A DNA stretch of 33,658 nt from Massilia cavernae (GCF_003590855.1 NZ_QYUP01000070.1:1-33658), one strand, 5' to 3'; positions 1 to 7,885 are shown, numbered from the stretch's first letter. Notes: generated by a model not told the origin, from the sequence alone. Made by a program: numbers and translations.

Positions 1-1071
1 AACTGCATATCGTGCACTTGAATGATCAAGCATACGCGCAGCTTTTCCGGTAGAACCGAACAAAACGTCTCGATCATTCAAAATGTCGAGCCAAGTAGGC
101 TCATCTCCACCGTAGAAATCCGTTCCCTTTATAACAAGAGAAGACGTGTTCACGCCTTCGAGACGTCGAAATTCAGCTAAGAATCGCTCATAAGTTCCTG
201 TCTTTAGTCTTGCGGCTACGGCATCTGCGGTCTTTCGATATTCCACCATTTCACTAGTCAAAATAGTGAAGAATTCGTTCAATGGAGAAACCACTGGAAT
301 TAGGTTGTAGCGCCGCACGCGCTTCTTTTGCCCTTCATCAAGACTGAACGATACGAGGATGGAAGGGAATCCGTTTGCACTCGATTGGTTTTTGGATCTA
401 ATCGCTTCCGCCAAATCAACTTCTTCGACAAGGCTCGCACCGCAGACGATGAACGGCTTTTCAAGATAGGTAGTTTGAAAGCTGGCGTGCCAACCAGGAA
501 AGCTCCGTGTTGCTGCGGCGTATTCGGGAATTGAGAAAATCAGATGCTTGCTTGGATTTCCTAACTGAGACGCCCGGCCATGCAAATAGATTGCTTGGAT
601 GGCGGCAGGTGTACTTTCAAGGGGAGTGACTTTGTCTTGCCAATCAAAGGGAAGAAATTCTCCAACCAAATTGGAATCACGGCCGGCGTCATAGGCATTT
701 TCCAAGACATCATCAATGTTAAATGTCCAGATTCTTTCCCAATGGATTTGAAATATTTGACTCTGCCACGATGGCTGGCAGCCAGTGAATCGCTTTCGCA
801 GCCAGCTCCTGAAAGTCGACTTATGAGCACCTATTGCCTCCTCATAGGTAAGCGGAAGCTTCTTGGCCTCATCTGGATTGAGCCCCAGGTCAAAATCATC
901 GTTGATTTGGCCCGAAAGCGTTGCGCCGTCTTTAAGCTCCGCACCGTCCCCGCCGACACATCCGTAGCTTGCGCCAGCGCCCAGCAGCAAATTGTACTTT
1001 CCTTCGTGAATCCCTCGTAAAAGTAGGCTTCGCTCGTCTGCGGTAAAGCCAAGATCCAATAGTGTCTTCAT
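1..1071 (-). CDS. SIR2-like domain protein, probable anti-phage NADase (3' part outside the window)
   Basis: The frame is open from an ATG at 1071 down to base 1 (357 codons, no stop), so the C-terminus lies outside. A CGGAG ribosome site stands 5 bases before the ATG. The N-terminal half has SIR2 landmarks: LLLGAGAS at residues 28-35 (nucleotide-binding Gly loop), FNIDDVLE at 117-124 with the expected catalytic Asn118, LHG at 163-165 with the expected catalytic His164, and a FIVCGAS strand-turn at 207-213. The order and the 46-residue Asn-His spacing resemble SIR2-like defence NADases such as ThsA. DFYGGDEPTW at 318-327 resembles the linker that precedes P-loop (STAND-type) NTPase domains in large SIR2 proteins, so a NTPase beyond the edge is inferred, not seen. 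GC content is clearly below the rest of the window, which suggests acquisition. The family assignment is good; the defence role is inference. Confidence 0.82.
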   Translation of the reverse strand, partial: MKTLLDLGFTADERSLLLRGIHEGKYNLLLGAGASYGCVGGDGAELKDGATLSGQINDDFDLGLNPDEAKKLPLTYEEAIGAHKSTFRSWLRKRFTGCQPSWQSQIFQIHWERIWTFNIDDVLENAYDAGRDSNLVGEFLPFDWQDKVTPLESTPAAIQAIYLHGRASQLGNPSKHLIFSIPEYAAATRSFPGWHASFQTTYLEKPFIVCGASLVEEVDLAEAIRSKNQSSANGFPSILVSFSLDEGQKKRVRRYNLIPVVSPLNEFFTILTSEMVEYRKTADAVAARLKTGTYERFLAEFRRLEGVNTSSLVIKGTDFYGGDEPTWLDILNDRDVLFGSTGKAARMLDHSSARYAV

Positions 1072-1333
1072 TCATTCTCCGAATCTGTAAGCTCTTCCGA
1101 CCACATTAGTCGGCGGCATGACGTCTTAGTTGCTTGCATCATAACAAACAGTAAAGCGCCGATCTACTCTTTGGACAGCAATGTTCAAAATTTTCCATAA
1201 ATGCAACATTCTTAGGCATTGAGCATATGAGTATTCTGGATCTAAGAAGGGGGCCCTCATGAACCAGCAATCTTCGGCGCCTGGATTTGATCTGCGAAAT
1301 TCCCCTATCTTGGCGCACTTGAGCTACGAAGGT
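1072..1333. other. AT-rich gene-poor spacer upstream of the SIR2-like gene
   Basis: This stretch has the low-GC composition of the accessory segment and must carry the leftward promoter of the SIR2-like gene. I see only a possible minus-strand -10 (TATGAT) with no good -35 hexamer. A 54-codon plus-strand frame begins at 1259 but overlaps the minus-strand gene at 1334-1537 and is not accepted as a gene. Confidence 0.4.
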
Positions 1334-1537
1334 CTAAATACGAATCGTCGAAGGGTCAATCGGAATCTCATGGAGCCGCAAGATACGGTCCAATGCTTCC
1401 AAATCGAGCCTCAAACCCAGTAAGCGATCACGTAGCTTGGCAAACCTTGCAAGCTCACGCTCACATGCCTCGATGAGGTCCTGTATACGTGCTCGGCGAC
1501 TTACTAACCAATTGAGCGACGCTGGAATTCTTGTCAT
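1334..1537 (-). CDS. hypothetical 67-aa coiled-coil protein
   Basis: I do not recognise this small protein. A strong purine-rich ribosome site (GGGAGGGGAGC) immediately precedes its ATG, which supports real translation. The sequence is rich in Arg, Leu and Glu with heptad-like spacing from about residue 13 to 52, suggesting one long amphipathic helix or coiled coil. It ends in a distinctive IPIDPSTIRI tail. There is no signal peptide or membrane segment. It lies in the low-GC accessory segment, downstream on the same strand from the backbone TPR gene's terminator and upstream of the SIR2-like gene with a 262-bp gap, so it may be an accessory partner or mobile-element cargo. No function can be assigned. 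Confidence 0.55.
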   Translation of the reverse strand: MTRIPASLNWLVSRRARIQDLIEACERELARFAKLRDRLLGLRLDLEALDRILRLHEIPIDPSTIRI

Positions 1538-1630
1538 GCTCCCCTCCCGGTGTACATAATGTGGGCACTCCCTGTTCGAAAGGAATGCCGCGACATGGTA
1601 CGCAACCGGTGCTGTTCGCGGGAGGGGAGC
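1538..1630. repeat. 12-bp perfect inverted repeat pair at the composition boundary
   Basis: GCTCCCCTCCCG at 1538-1549 is mirrored exactly by CGGGAGGGGAGC at 1619-1630, with 69 bases between. The left arm doubles as the ribosome site of the 67-aa gene. The pair lies where low-GC accessory DNA gives way to the GC-rich backbone, so it could mark a junction, but no target duplication or integrase is visible. Confidence 0.45.
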
Positions 1631-1653
1631 CAGCTACATCATGGCGACAGGCG

Positions 1654-1678
1654 AAAAAAGCCCGGCCGGAGCCGGGCT
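1654..1678 (-). terminator. Rho-independent terminator of the TPR gene
   Basis: On the minus strand AGCCCGGC (1671-1678) pairs with GCCGGGCT (1659-1666) around a 4-base loop and runs into six T residues. It lies 28 bases after the stop codon of the TPR protein gene. Confidence 0.85.
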
Positions 1679-1705
1679 CTCTGCGCGCACGCGGCGCGGC
1701 GCGAC

Positions 1706-2995
1706 TTACTGGGCTGCTGCAGGCGCGGCAGCGGTCGCAGCCGGCGCGTTCAGGAACATGATCCAGTACTTCGACAGGTCGGTCAGGCCGTCGTTGCCCT
1801 TCAGGCCTTCGAACACCTTGATGGCTTCGGCCTTCTTGCCGGCCTTGGCGTGGGCGATGCCCAGCTTGACCTTGGCTTCGTCGGCCTTCTTCAGGCCGCC
1901 CTTGGCGATACCCTGTTCGATGAAGCCGATGCCCTTGTCGAACTGGTCCATGGTGACGTAAGCCCAGCCCAGGTTGACCAGGCCGGTGCCGTCTTTCGAC
2001 TTGGCGGCGCTGGCTTCACCCTTGGAAATGTTCTTCGCATCGTCGGCGGCCTGCTTGTTGGCCTGGTCGCGCAGCTTCTTGTGCGAAGCATTGCTCAGCA
2101 CGCCGGCGGCGAAGCCTTGGTCCATGGCCTTCTTCGCTTCGGTCGGGAAGCCGGCCTGCAGCGAACGCTCGGCGAACTCGACGTACTCTTCCGGCGCCAT
2201 CGTCTTGAGCGCCATGTCTTCGAGGCGCAGCACGTCGTGGCGGAAGCGGTCATTCCAGGTGGTCTTGCGCTGCATGCGGTTCAGCAGGTCGGTCCAGAAA
2301 TCGTCGCTCGGGTAGTAGGTGACCAGGCGTTCCATTGCCATGATGTAGGTCGCGTCATCTTTCAGCTTGGCTGCGGAGCTGCCCAGCAGGCGCAGGTCTT
2401 CCATTTCAGGCGCCTTGCCTGCCTTGTCGGCTTCGGCGATGACTGGCAGCAGTTCGGTCTTGGTGGAAGCATAGTCGCCGCTCAGGTAGTAAGCGCGGAT
2501 CAGCGAGTTGCGCACCTTCAGCGGAGTTGGGCTTTCCTTCTGATAACGCTTCATCCACTCGATCGCTTTTGGATAGTTCTTGGCGTTGTAGTGGTAGTTG
2601 CCCAATGCCTGGGTGAAGTCCGACTGCTCGGTCGGGGTCAGGCGGCCGGAACCGATGACGAACTCGAGTGCGGCCATGGCCATCGCGTCGTTGCCGCTCG
2701 ACGAGCCCAGCGCCAGCTTCATCCGGTTGATCACGTATTCCTCGTAAGGGGTACGGTTCGGGAATGCCTCGGCGGCGGTAATCCTTTCCTGCAGTTCCGC
2801 GTACTTCTTCGCAGCCATCAGTTCCTGGAACTGCTTTGGATCGAGCAGCTTGAACATATCCGGGCGCAAGGTTTCCTTCGGCGCTTCAGCGGCCGGCTTG
2901 GCCTGCGCATGTGCGCTGGAAACGAGGGCTGGAGCGGCGTTCAAGCCGATCGCGGCGAGGAGCAAGCTGATGCGGGCAAGACGGAATTGGGACAT
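1706..2995 (-). CDS. exported TPR-like repeat protein
   Basis: The 429-aa product starts at the ATG at 2995, preceded by GAAGGA at good spacing; an in-frame ATG 21 codons upstream is rejected because it would bury the signal peptide. Residues 1-30 form a typical Sec signal ending in SSAHAQA. The mature part is a series of helix pairs with TPR-like alternation of small and aromatic residues, for example around NYHYNAKNYPKAIEWMKRY and GWAYVTMDQFDKGIGFIEQG. The tail is Ala/Pro rich. It is probably a periplasmic scaffold; no catalytic motif is seen and no partner is obvious nearby. A dedicated terminator follows, so it is likely monocistronic. Confidence 0.8.
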   Translation of the reverse strand: MSQFRLARISLLLAAIGLNAAPALVSSAHAQAKPAAEAPKETLRPDMFKLLDPKQFQELMAAKKYAELQERITAAEAFPNRTPYEEYVINRMKLALGSSSGNDAMAMAALEFVIGSGRLTPTEQSDFTQALGNYHYNAKNYPKAIEWMKRYQKESPTPLKVRNSLIRAYYLSGDYASTKTELLPVIAEADKAGKAPEMEDLRLLGSSAAKLKDDATYIMAMERLVTYYPSDDFWTDLLNRMQRKTTWNDRFRHDVLRLEDMALKTMAPEEYVEFAERSLQAGFPTEAKKAMDQGFAAGVLSNASHKKLRDQANKQAADDAKNISKGEASAAKSKDGTGLVNLGWAYVTMDQFDKGIGFIEQGIAKGGLKKADEAKVKLGIAHAKAGKKAEAIKVFEGLKGNDGLTDLSKYWIMFLNAPAATAAAPAAAQ

Positions 2996-3207
2996 GAAAG
3001 ATCCTTCTATCAAAGACAAAGAGATGAACCGAGGCAATGGCGACAATGACAATCGCACAAAGCGAACATTGTCCCATAAAGTAGCCGAATCGGTCCTACA
3101 AACGTGCGAACCTTACGTTTTGAAACAAGAATAGGGATGGAGCATGTTCGGGGGCAGGCCGGGGCGCGAACAAGATCGGGGACAAACAAGATCGGCGTCG
3201 CGACTTC

Positions 3208-3246
3208 GGGGACAGACCCCAACCACCAACATCGGGGTCTGTCCCC
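3208..3246. repeat. REP-like perfect palindrome GGGGACAGACCCC
   Basis: GGGGACAGACCCC (3208-3220) and GGGGTCTGTCCCC (3234-3246) are perfect inverted copies separated by 13 bases. Partial copies of the same word (CGGGGACAAACAAG, CGGGGGCAGGCCGGGG) lie just upstream in 3149-3190. It sits between the 3' end of the GH3 gene and the promoter side of the TPR gene. Extragenic palindromes of this kind recur in related betaproteobacterial genomes, often with RAYT transposases; none is in this window. Confidence 0.6.
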
Positions 3247-3260
3247 TACGGGGAAGACAA

Positions 3261-4754
3261 TTATTGCGGGGGGGCGGTGAAGCCTGGGACCGGGACGTGG
3301 CCGTTCGCTTCCAGCGCGCCGGACAGCCAGCCATCGACGGCATCGAGCGCGGGCGCGGCGAAGCCGTAGGTGATCAGCGCGGGGGCGTCGAAGTCGAGCG
3401 CCTGGTAGGGGTTCCACAGCGCCAGGTGCAGGTCGGGCTTGAACGCGGCCTTCGCCTTCGGGCCGTAGCGCACGCGCGACGTCGACGCGAGGATCACGAA
3501 GCGGCCGTCGTCCGGCAGCGAATTCCAGTCGAAGGCCTCGGCGTCGGCATACGTCACCACGTCGACGTCGAAGCGGCGCGCCAGCACCTTCGACAGCACC
3601 GATGCCGTCACGCCGGCTTCGGATACGCCGTCGCTCACCGCGTCCTGGCGCATCACCAGGCGTACCTTGGCGCCTTGCGGGGGACGCTGCGGATTGCCGC
3701 GCGCGGTCAGCGCGCGCTGCCAGCCTTCGGCCATCACGGTGCGGTCGTCTTCCTCGGCAGCGTAGTAGCACTGGGCGCACTCATAGGTGCGCGCCAGCCT
3801 GGCCAGCCGCTCGAGCTTGCGGCGTACTTCGTCCATCGGCAGTTCGCCCGATTCGATCGCGCGCGCGATGGCGTCGACCGTCTGTTCCTGCGTCTCGGGC
3901 GATCCGATCGCCATCACCATGTCGGCGCCCGCCTGCAGCGCCAGCACCGCGGCGTTGCCGACGCCGTACTTGCCTGCGATCGCGTGCATGTCCATGCCGT
4001 CGGTGATCACCACGCCGTCATACTTCCATTCGCCCCGCAGCAGGTCGCCCAAAATGCGGCGCGACAGCGTGGCCGGGTGCTCGGGGTCGAGCGCCGGGTA
4101 CACGATGTGCGCGGTCATCATCGCCGGTGCGATTTCCGCAGCCATGCGGAAGGGCGCGAACTCGAACTGCTCCAGTTCCGCGCGCGGCTTGTCGACCGTC
4201 GGCAACGCGCGGTGCGAGTCGACGTGGGTGTCGCCGTGCCCCGGGAAGTGCTTGACGCAGCAGGCCACGCCTTCCGATTCGCTGCCGGCCATCCAGGCCA
4301 TCGCCAGTTCGGTGGCGCGCTGCGGATCGGCGCCGAACGAGCGCTCGGCGATCACCGGGTTGTGAGGGTTGTTGTTCAGGTCCAGCACCGGCGCGAAGTT
4401 CCAGTTGAAGCCGAGCGACTTGACCGCGCGCGCAACTGCCGCGCCGGTACGGTAGGCCAGGTCGGCGTCGTCGGCCGCGCCCAGCGCCATCGCCGATGGC
4501 GGCGCCGGCACCCAGGTCGAACGAACCACCGCGCCGCCTTCCTGGTCGAGCGCGATCAGGGCGTTCGGCCCCATCGCGTCGCGCAGGGCGCCGGTCAGGC
4601 GCGCCAGCTGGACTGCGTCGGTCATGTTCTGCCGGAACAGGCAGGCGCCGCGTACCTCGTTGTCGCGCACGAAGCGGGCCGTCGCTTCGGCCAGTTCGGT
4701 GCCGGCGATGCGTATCATCATCAGCTGGCCGGCGAGTTTTCTATGTTCGTTCAA
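3261..4754 (-). CDS. nagZ: GH3 family beta-N-acetylhexosaminidase (NagZ-like)
   Basis: This 497-aa enzyme should release GlcNAc from GlcNAc-anhydromuropeptides or chitooligosaccharides. The GH3 catalytic domain spans about residues 1-340, with the NagZ signature KHFPGHGDTH at 168-177 and nucleophile Asp252 in TDGMDMHAI. The His of the mobile loop (HGD) is present. About 155 further residues form a C-terminal GH3-type domain absent from short Gram-negative NagZ and present in the two-domain Bacillus type. No signal peptide is seen, so it is cytoplasmic. The start is TTG at 4754, chosen because GGAG lies six bases ahead of it. It follows the deaminase gene by 24 bp and is the last gene of the amino-sugar operon, feeding GlcNAc to the kinase. 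Confidence 0.88.
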   Translation of the reverse strand: MNEHRKLAGQLMMIRIAGTELAEATARFVRDNEVRGACLFRQNMTDAVQLARLTGALRDAMGPNALIALDQEGGAVVRSTWVPAPPSAMALGAADDADLAYRTGAAVARAVKSLGFNWNFAPVLDLNNNPHNPVIAERSFGADPQRATELAMAWMAGSESEGVACCVKHFPGHGDTHVDSHRALPTVDKPRAELEQFEFAPFRMAAEIAPAMMTAHIVYPALDPEHPATLSRRILGDLLRGEWKYDGVVITDGMDMHAIAGKYGVGNAAVLALQAGADMVMAIGSPETQEQTVDAIARAIESGELPMDEVRRKLERLARLARTYECAQCYYAAEEDDRTVMAEGWQRALTARGNPQRPPQGAKVRLVMRQDAVSDGVSEAGVTASVLSKVLARRFDVDVVTYADAEAFDWNSLPDDGRFVILASTSRVRYGPKAKAAFKPDLHLALWNPYQALDFDAPALITYGFAAPALDAVDGWLSGALEANGHVPVPGFTAPPQ

Positions 4755-4778
4755 TTGGAACTCCGTGAAGCGGCGCGC

Positions 4779-5801
4779 TTAGTGGGTCTTGGTGACTTTG
4801 TTCAGGTGGCGCGGCTTGTCCGGGTCCATGCCGCGCGCTTCCGACAGCTTTGCCGCCATCACGTAGAAGGCCTGGATTGCGACGATCGGGTCGAGGTCCG
4901 GCGTTGCGGCCACCGGCAGCGTCAGGTCGCGTTCGGCGATGTCGCTTGGCGCCGCCAGCAGCACGCGCGCGCCGCGGCCGCGCATCTCGGCCGCCAGCTG
5001 CACCAGGCTTGCCTGCGCAGGACCGCGGGTTGCGAAGATCAGCAGCGGGTAGCCTTCTTCGATCAGCGCCATCGGGCCGTGCTTGATCTCGGCGCCGGAG
5101 AACGCTTCGGCCTGCAGCGCCGAGGTTTCCTTGAACTTGAGCGCCGCTTCGAGCGCGATCGGGAAGCTGATGCCGCGCCCGACCACCATGATGTTGCGGG
5201 CCGGGGCCAGCACTTCGATCGCGGCCGACCAGTCGGCCTGCGCACCGGCGCGCAGCGCGTCCGGCAGGGCGGCCAGGCCGGCTTTCAGCTCGGCGTCGTC
5301 CTGCCATTCGGCGACCAGGCGCGCGCCCGCCACCAGGCTGGTGATGAAGCTCTTGGTCGCGGCCACGCTCTGCTCTTTGCCGGCGTGCAGGGGCATCGCC
5401 CATTCGGCGGCTTCGGCCAGCGGCGAGGTGGTGTCGTTCAGCAGCGCGACGGTGGTGGCGCCGCCGTCGCGGAAGTAGCGGGTCGGCTCGACCACGTCCG
5501 GGCTCTGGCCCGACTGCGAGATCGCGATGGTGAGCGTGTCCTTGGTCACCAGCGGCGACTTGTACAGCGTCAGCAGCGACATCGGCAGCGATGCGACCAC
5601 GCGGCCCAGGCGCGACATGATCAGGTAGGCGACGTAGTTGGACGCATGGTCGGAACTGCCGCGCGCGATGGTCAGCGCGGTGTTGAACTGGGTGTTGCGC
5701 AGCTTGGCGCCAAGTTCGGCATAGCGTTCGCCGTCTTGCGACAGTTGCAGGGCGACGCAGTCTGCCGCGGATACGGCCTCTTTAAGCATCATTGAGGTCA
5801 C
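4779..5801 (-). CDS. nagB-II: SIS-domain glucosamine-6-phosphate deaminase (NagB-II type)
   Basis: The 340-aa protein has two SIS domains like the isomerase half of GlmS but lacks the glutaminase half. Sugar-phosphate motifs include ARGSSDHAS (46-54), SQSGQSPD (95-102), GKEQSVAATKSF and the second-domain GRGISFP, followed by EAFSGAEIKHGP. In GlcNAc catabolism this family replaces classical NagB and converts GlcN-6-P to fructose-6-P plus ammonia. The start is GTG at 5801, with AAGGAG six bases before it; downstream ATG codons at 5792 and 5789 have no such site. The gene overlaps the end of nagA by 20 bases, implying translational coupling. A GlmS-like or AgaS-like isomerase is the alternative, but the operon context favours the deaminase. 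Confidence 0.88.
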   Translation of the reverse strand: MTSMMLKEAVSAADCVALQLSQDGERYAELGAKLRNTQFNTALTIARGSSDHASNYVAYLIMSRLGRVVASLPMSLLTLYKSPLVTKDTLTIAISQSGQSPDVVEPTRYFRDGGATTVALLNDTTSPLAEAAEWAMPLHAGKEQSVAATKSFITSLVAGARLVAEWQDDAELKAGLAALPDALRAGAQADWSAAIEVLAPARNIMVVGRGISFPIALEAALKFKETSALQAEAFSGAEIKHGPMALIEEGYPLLIFATRGPAQASLVQLAAEMRGRGARVLLAAPSDIAERDLTLPVAATPDLDPIVAIQAFYVMAAKLSEARGMDPDKPRHLNKVTKTH

Positions 5802-6894
5802 AGGCTTCTCCTTCGATATAAACAGCTTTGATGTTCAGGTTGCGGTCGAGGACCACGAGGTCGGCGAAGCAGCCGGGCGCGATGCGTCCGATCTGTGTTT
5901 CGCCCAAATAGTCGGCGGCATAGGTGGACACGCGGCGCGATGCGTCGGCCAGGTCGAGGCCGAGCGACACCAGGTTGCGCAGCGCCTGGTCCATGGTCAG
6001 CGTGCTGCCGGCCAGGGTGCCATCGGGCAGGCGCACGCCGCCCAGGCATTTGTGGACGACCTGGCGGCCCAGCATGTATTCGCCGTCCGGCATGCCGGTG
6101 GCCGCGGTGGAGTCGGTCACGCAGTACAGGTGCGGGATGGCGCGCAGCGCCACCTTGATCGCGCCGGGATGCACGTGCAGCAGGTCGGGAATCAGTTCCG
6201 CGTATTGGGCATGGGCGAGGGCGGCGCCCACCATGCCGGGCTCGCGGTGGTGCAGGCCGTTCATGGCGTTGAACAGGTGAGTGAAGCCGGCCGCGCCATG
6301 CTCCAGCGCGGCCACGCCGTCGTCGTACGAGCCGGTGGTGTGGCCGATCTGGACGCGGATGCCGGCGTCGGCCAGCTGGCGCACCAGCTCGAGGTGGCCT
6401 TCGAGTTCGGGCGCCACGGTGATCAGGCGCATCGGCGCGAGGGCGCCCAGTTCGTTCACTTCTTCCAGCGTGGCGGACTTGGCGTAGTTCGGCTGCGCGC
6501 CCAGCTTGCCTTCGTTGATGTAGGGGCCTTCGAGGTGCACGCCGAGGATGCGCGCGCTGCCCGGCACCGGCCTGGCGCAGGCTTCGCCCACTGCCTTCAG
6601 CGCGGCGACGATGTCTTCGGGCGGCGCCGTCATGGTGGTGGCCAGCATGCTGGTGGTGCCGTGTTTCGCGTGCGTTTTTGCGATCACCTGCGGCGCATCG
6701 CCGCCCTGCATGATGTCGCGCCCGCCCGCGCCGTGCACGTGCAGGTCGACGAAGCCGGGGATGATGTAGTCGTCGCTGTTGACCGCCGGATCGGCGGCGA
6801 AGGCCTGGATGGCGTCGATTCGCTGGTGGAAGCGCAGCTCGCCGCGCACCCAGCCTTCAGGCGTGAGGATGTTGCCGTTGATTGAAGTGGTCAT
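5782..6894 (-). CDS. nagA: N-acetylglucosamine-6-phosphate deacetylase
   Basis: The 370-aa amidohydrolase removes acetate from GlcNAc-6-P to give GlcN-6-P. The metal site is visible as DLHVHGAGG (His52, His54), the ligand Glu in HLEGPYINEGKLGA (about 120-133), GHTTG, THLFNAMNGLHHREPG and the catalytic Asp in VTDSTAATGMPDG. Length and motif order fit NagA. The ATG at 6894 overlaps the stop of the upstream kinase in an ATGA arrangement, so these genes are translationally coupled. As read, the kinase frame runs straight into nagA because of a one-base shift inside the kinase; the two are separate proteins, not a natural fusion. Confidence 0.93.
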   Translation of the reverse strand: MTTSINGNILTPEGWVRGELRFHQRIDAIQAFAADPAVNSDDYIIPGFVDLHVHGAGGRDIMQGGDAPQVIAKTHAKHGTTSMLATTMTAPPEDIVAALKAVGEACARPVPGSARILGVHLEGPYINEGKLGAQPNYAKSATLEEVNELGALAPMRLITVAPELEGHLELVRQLADAGIRVQIGHTTGSYDDGVAALEHGAAGFTHLFNAMNGLHHREPGMVGAALAHAQYAELIPDLLHVHPGAIKVALRAIPHLYCVTDSTAATGMPDGEYMLGRQVVHKCLGGVRLPDGTLAGSTLTMDQALRNLVSLGLDLADASRRVSTYAADYLGETQIGRIAPGCFADLVVLDRNLNIKAVYIEGEACDLNDA

Positions 6895-7773
6895 TGCTGG
6901 CGCTCCTTCGCTATGTATTGTTCGATCATGCGCAGCGCGCCGCTGGCTGCGTCGCCCTGGGGGCGCCACGCTGCGCTCGAGCAGCTCGGCCGGCAGGTAG
7001 GCGCGCAGCACGTTGCCGAGGCCTCCGCACAGGGCCAATGGTAGTGTGCCCGACTGATCGAGGGCGCGCGCCATGAGCGCCACTTCGCGGCCCGCTTCGC
7101 GCAGGATCGCGTCGGCCGTGGTGTCGCTGGCGGCATGCGCCACGACGATCGGCGCGAGCGAGGCGTACGTGGTCTGGCTGGCCTTCGCAAGCCACGACTG
7201 GATCGCGTCGCGGTGGCCGCCGCAGGCCTCGATCAGCTCGCGCGCAAACGCCGACGTGCTCTTGCGCCCGTCGATCACCTGTTCGATGTGGTTGATGGCG
7301 CGCAGGCCGATCCAGCCGCCGCTGGCTTCGTCGCCGGCGGGGAAGCCCCAGCCGCCGACTTCGCGCTGCTCGCCGGACGGCAGCAGCACCTGGGCTACGC
7401 TGCCGGTCCCGATCGCGACGATCGCTCCCGGGCGGCCCTGGTGGGCGCCGAACAGCGTGGTGAAGCCGTCGGTCTCGAGGCGCAGCGCGGCGTAGCCGGG
7501 ATTGGCGGCCTCGAACTGCGCGGCCCATTCCTTGTTATGCACGCCGGCCAGGCCAAGCCCGATGGCCATCGACGCAAGGGGAGGATGTTCGATGCCTGCA
7601 GTGGCGAAGGCTTTGGCGACAGCGTCGCCGACCGCCTGCCATGCATGGGCGATGCCGTGCGCGAGGCCGGACGGGCCGCTCTGGCCCTGGGCGATTTCCT
7701 GGCCGCCGGCGCGCGCGATGCGCACCCGGGTGCCGGTGCCGCCGCCGTCGACGCCGATGAGATAGTCGATCAT
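6891..7773 (-). CDS. nagK: BadF/BadG-type N-acetylglucosamine kinase, frame broken by one base
   Basis: The product is an ASKHA-fold sugar kinase that would phosphorylate GlcNAc to GlcNAc-6-P. It begins with the phosphate-1 motif YLIGVDGGGTGTRV, has the phosphate-2 loop AIGTGSVAQ and the adenosine loop ALCGGLGNVL, and should be about 293 aa. Near the end, a run of five G at 6959-6963 shifts the frame; with four, the sequence continues SVAPQGDAASGALRMIEQ and stops at 6891, overlapping nagA by four bases. That natural ending indicates a consensus error or a very recent slip. I start at 7773 because the ATG at 7797 lies only about 6 bases after the predicted transcription start. It is the first gene of the operon. 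Confidence 0.85.
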
Positions 7774-7809
7774 AGAGTGGGGATCCTGTGCTGCCATGAA
7801 GGTCAGGGC

Positions 7810-7838
7810 ACTATAGGGATGCCAAACTCGGGTGTCAA
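7810..7838 (-). promoter_or_regulatory. sigma-70 promoter of the amino-sugar operon
   Basis: On the minus strand a perfect TTGACA (7833-7838) is followed after 17 bases by TATAGT (7810-7815). Transcription would begin near 7803 and leave a leader of about 30 bases before the kinase ATG at 7773. Confidence 0.8.
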
Positions 7839-7840
7839 CA

Positions 7841-7878
7841 GGTATTTAATTGGTATTAATTGCGCTTAGACTGGTATT
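7841..7878 (-). promoter_or_regulatory. phased GGTATT/AATACC repeats, candidate operator
   Basis: Three copies of GGTATT (plus strand) occur at 7841-7846, 7852-7857 and 7873-7878, so their starts are 11 and 21 bases apart and they face one side of the helix. Two of them read TGGTATT. They abut the -35 box of the nag promoter. TGGT half-sites recall the sites of GntR/HutC-type GlcNAc regulators, but no such regulator is in the window. Confidence 0.5.
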
Positions 7879-7885
7879 GCCAGCG

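Noticed and set aside
580..1020. 146-codon plus-strand frame
   Set aside because: It lies antisense inside the SIR2-like gene, whose protein has clear family motifs; the plus-strand product has none.
1259..1423. 54-codon plus-strand frame with a purine-rich leader
   Set aside because: It overlaps the minus-strand 67-aa gene, which has the stronger ribosome site, and its protein shows no recognisable pattern.
3144..5795. 883-codon plus-strand frame
   Set aside because: It is antisense to the hexosaminidase and deaminase genes; high GC opens the opposite strand and the product is Arg/His-rich nonsense.
5782..7797. Natural kinase-NagA fusion protein
   Set aside because: The join depends on one extra G at 6959-6963; without it both proteins end and start normally with an ATGA overlap.
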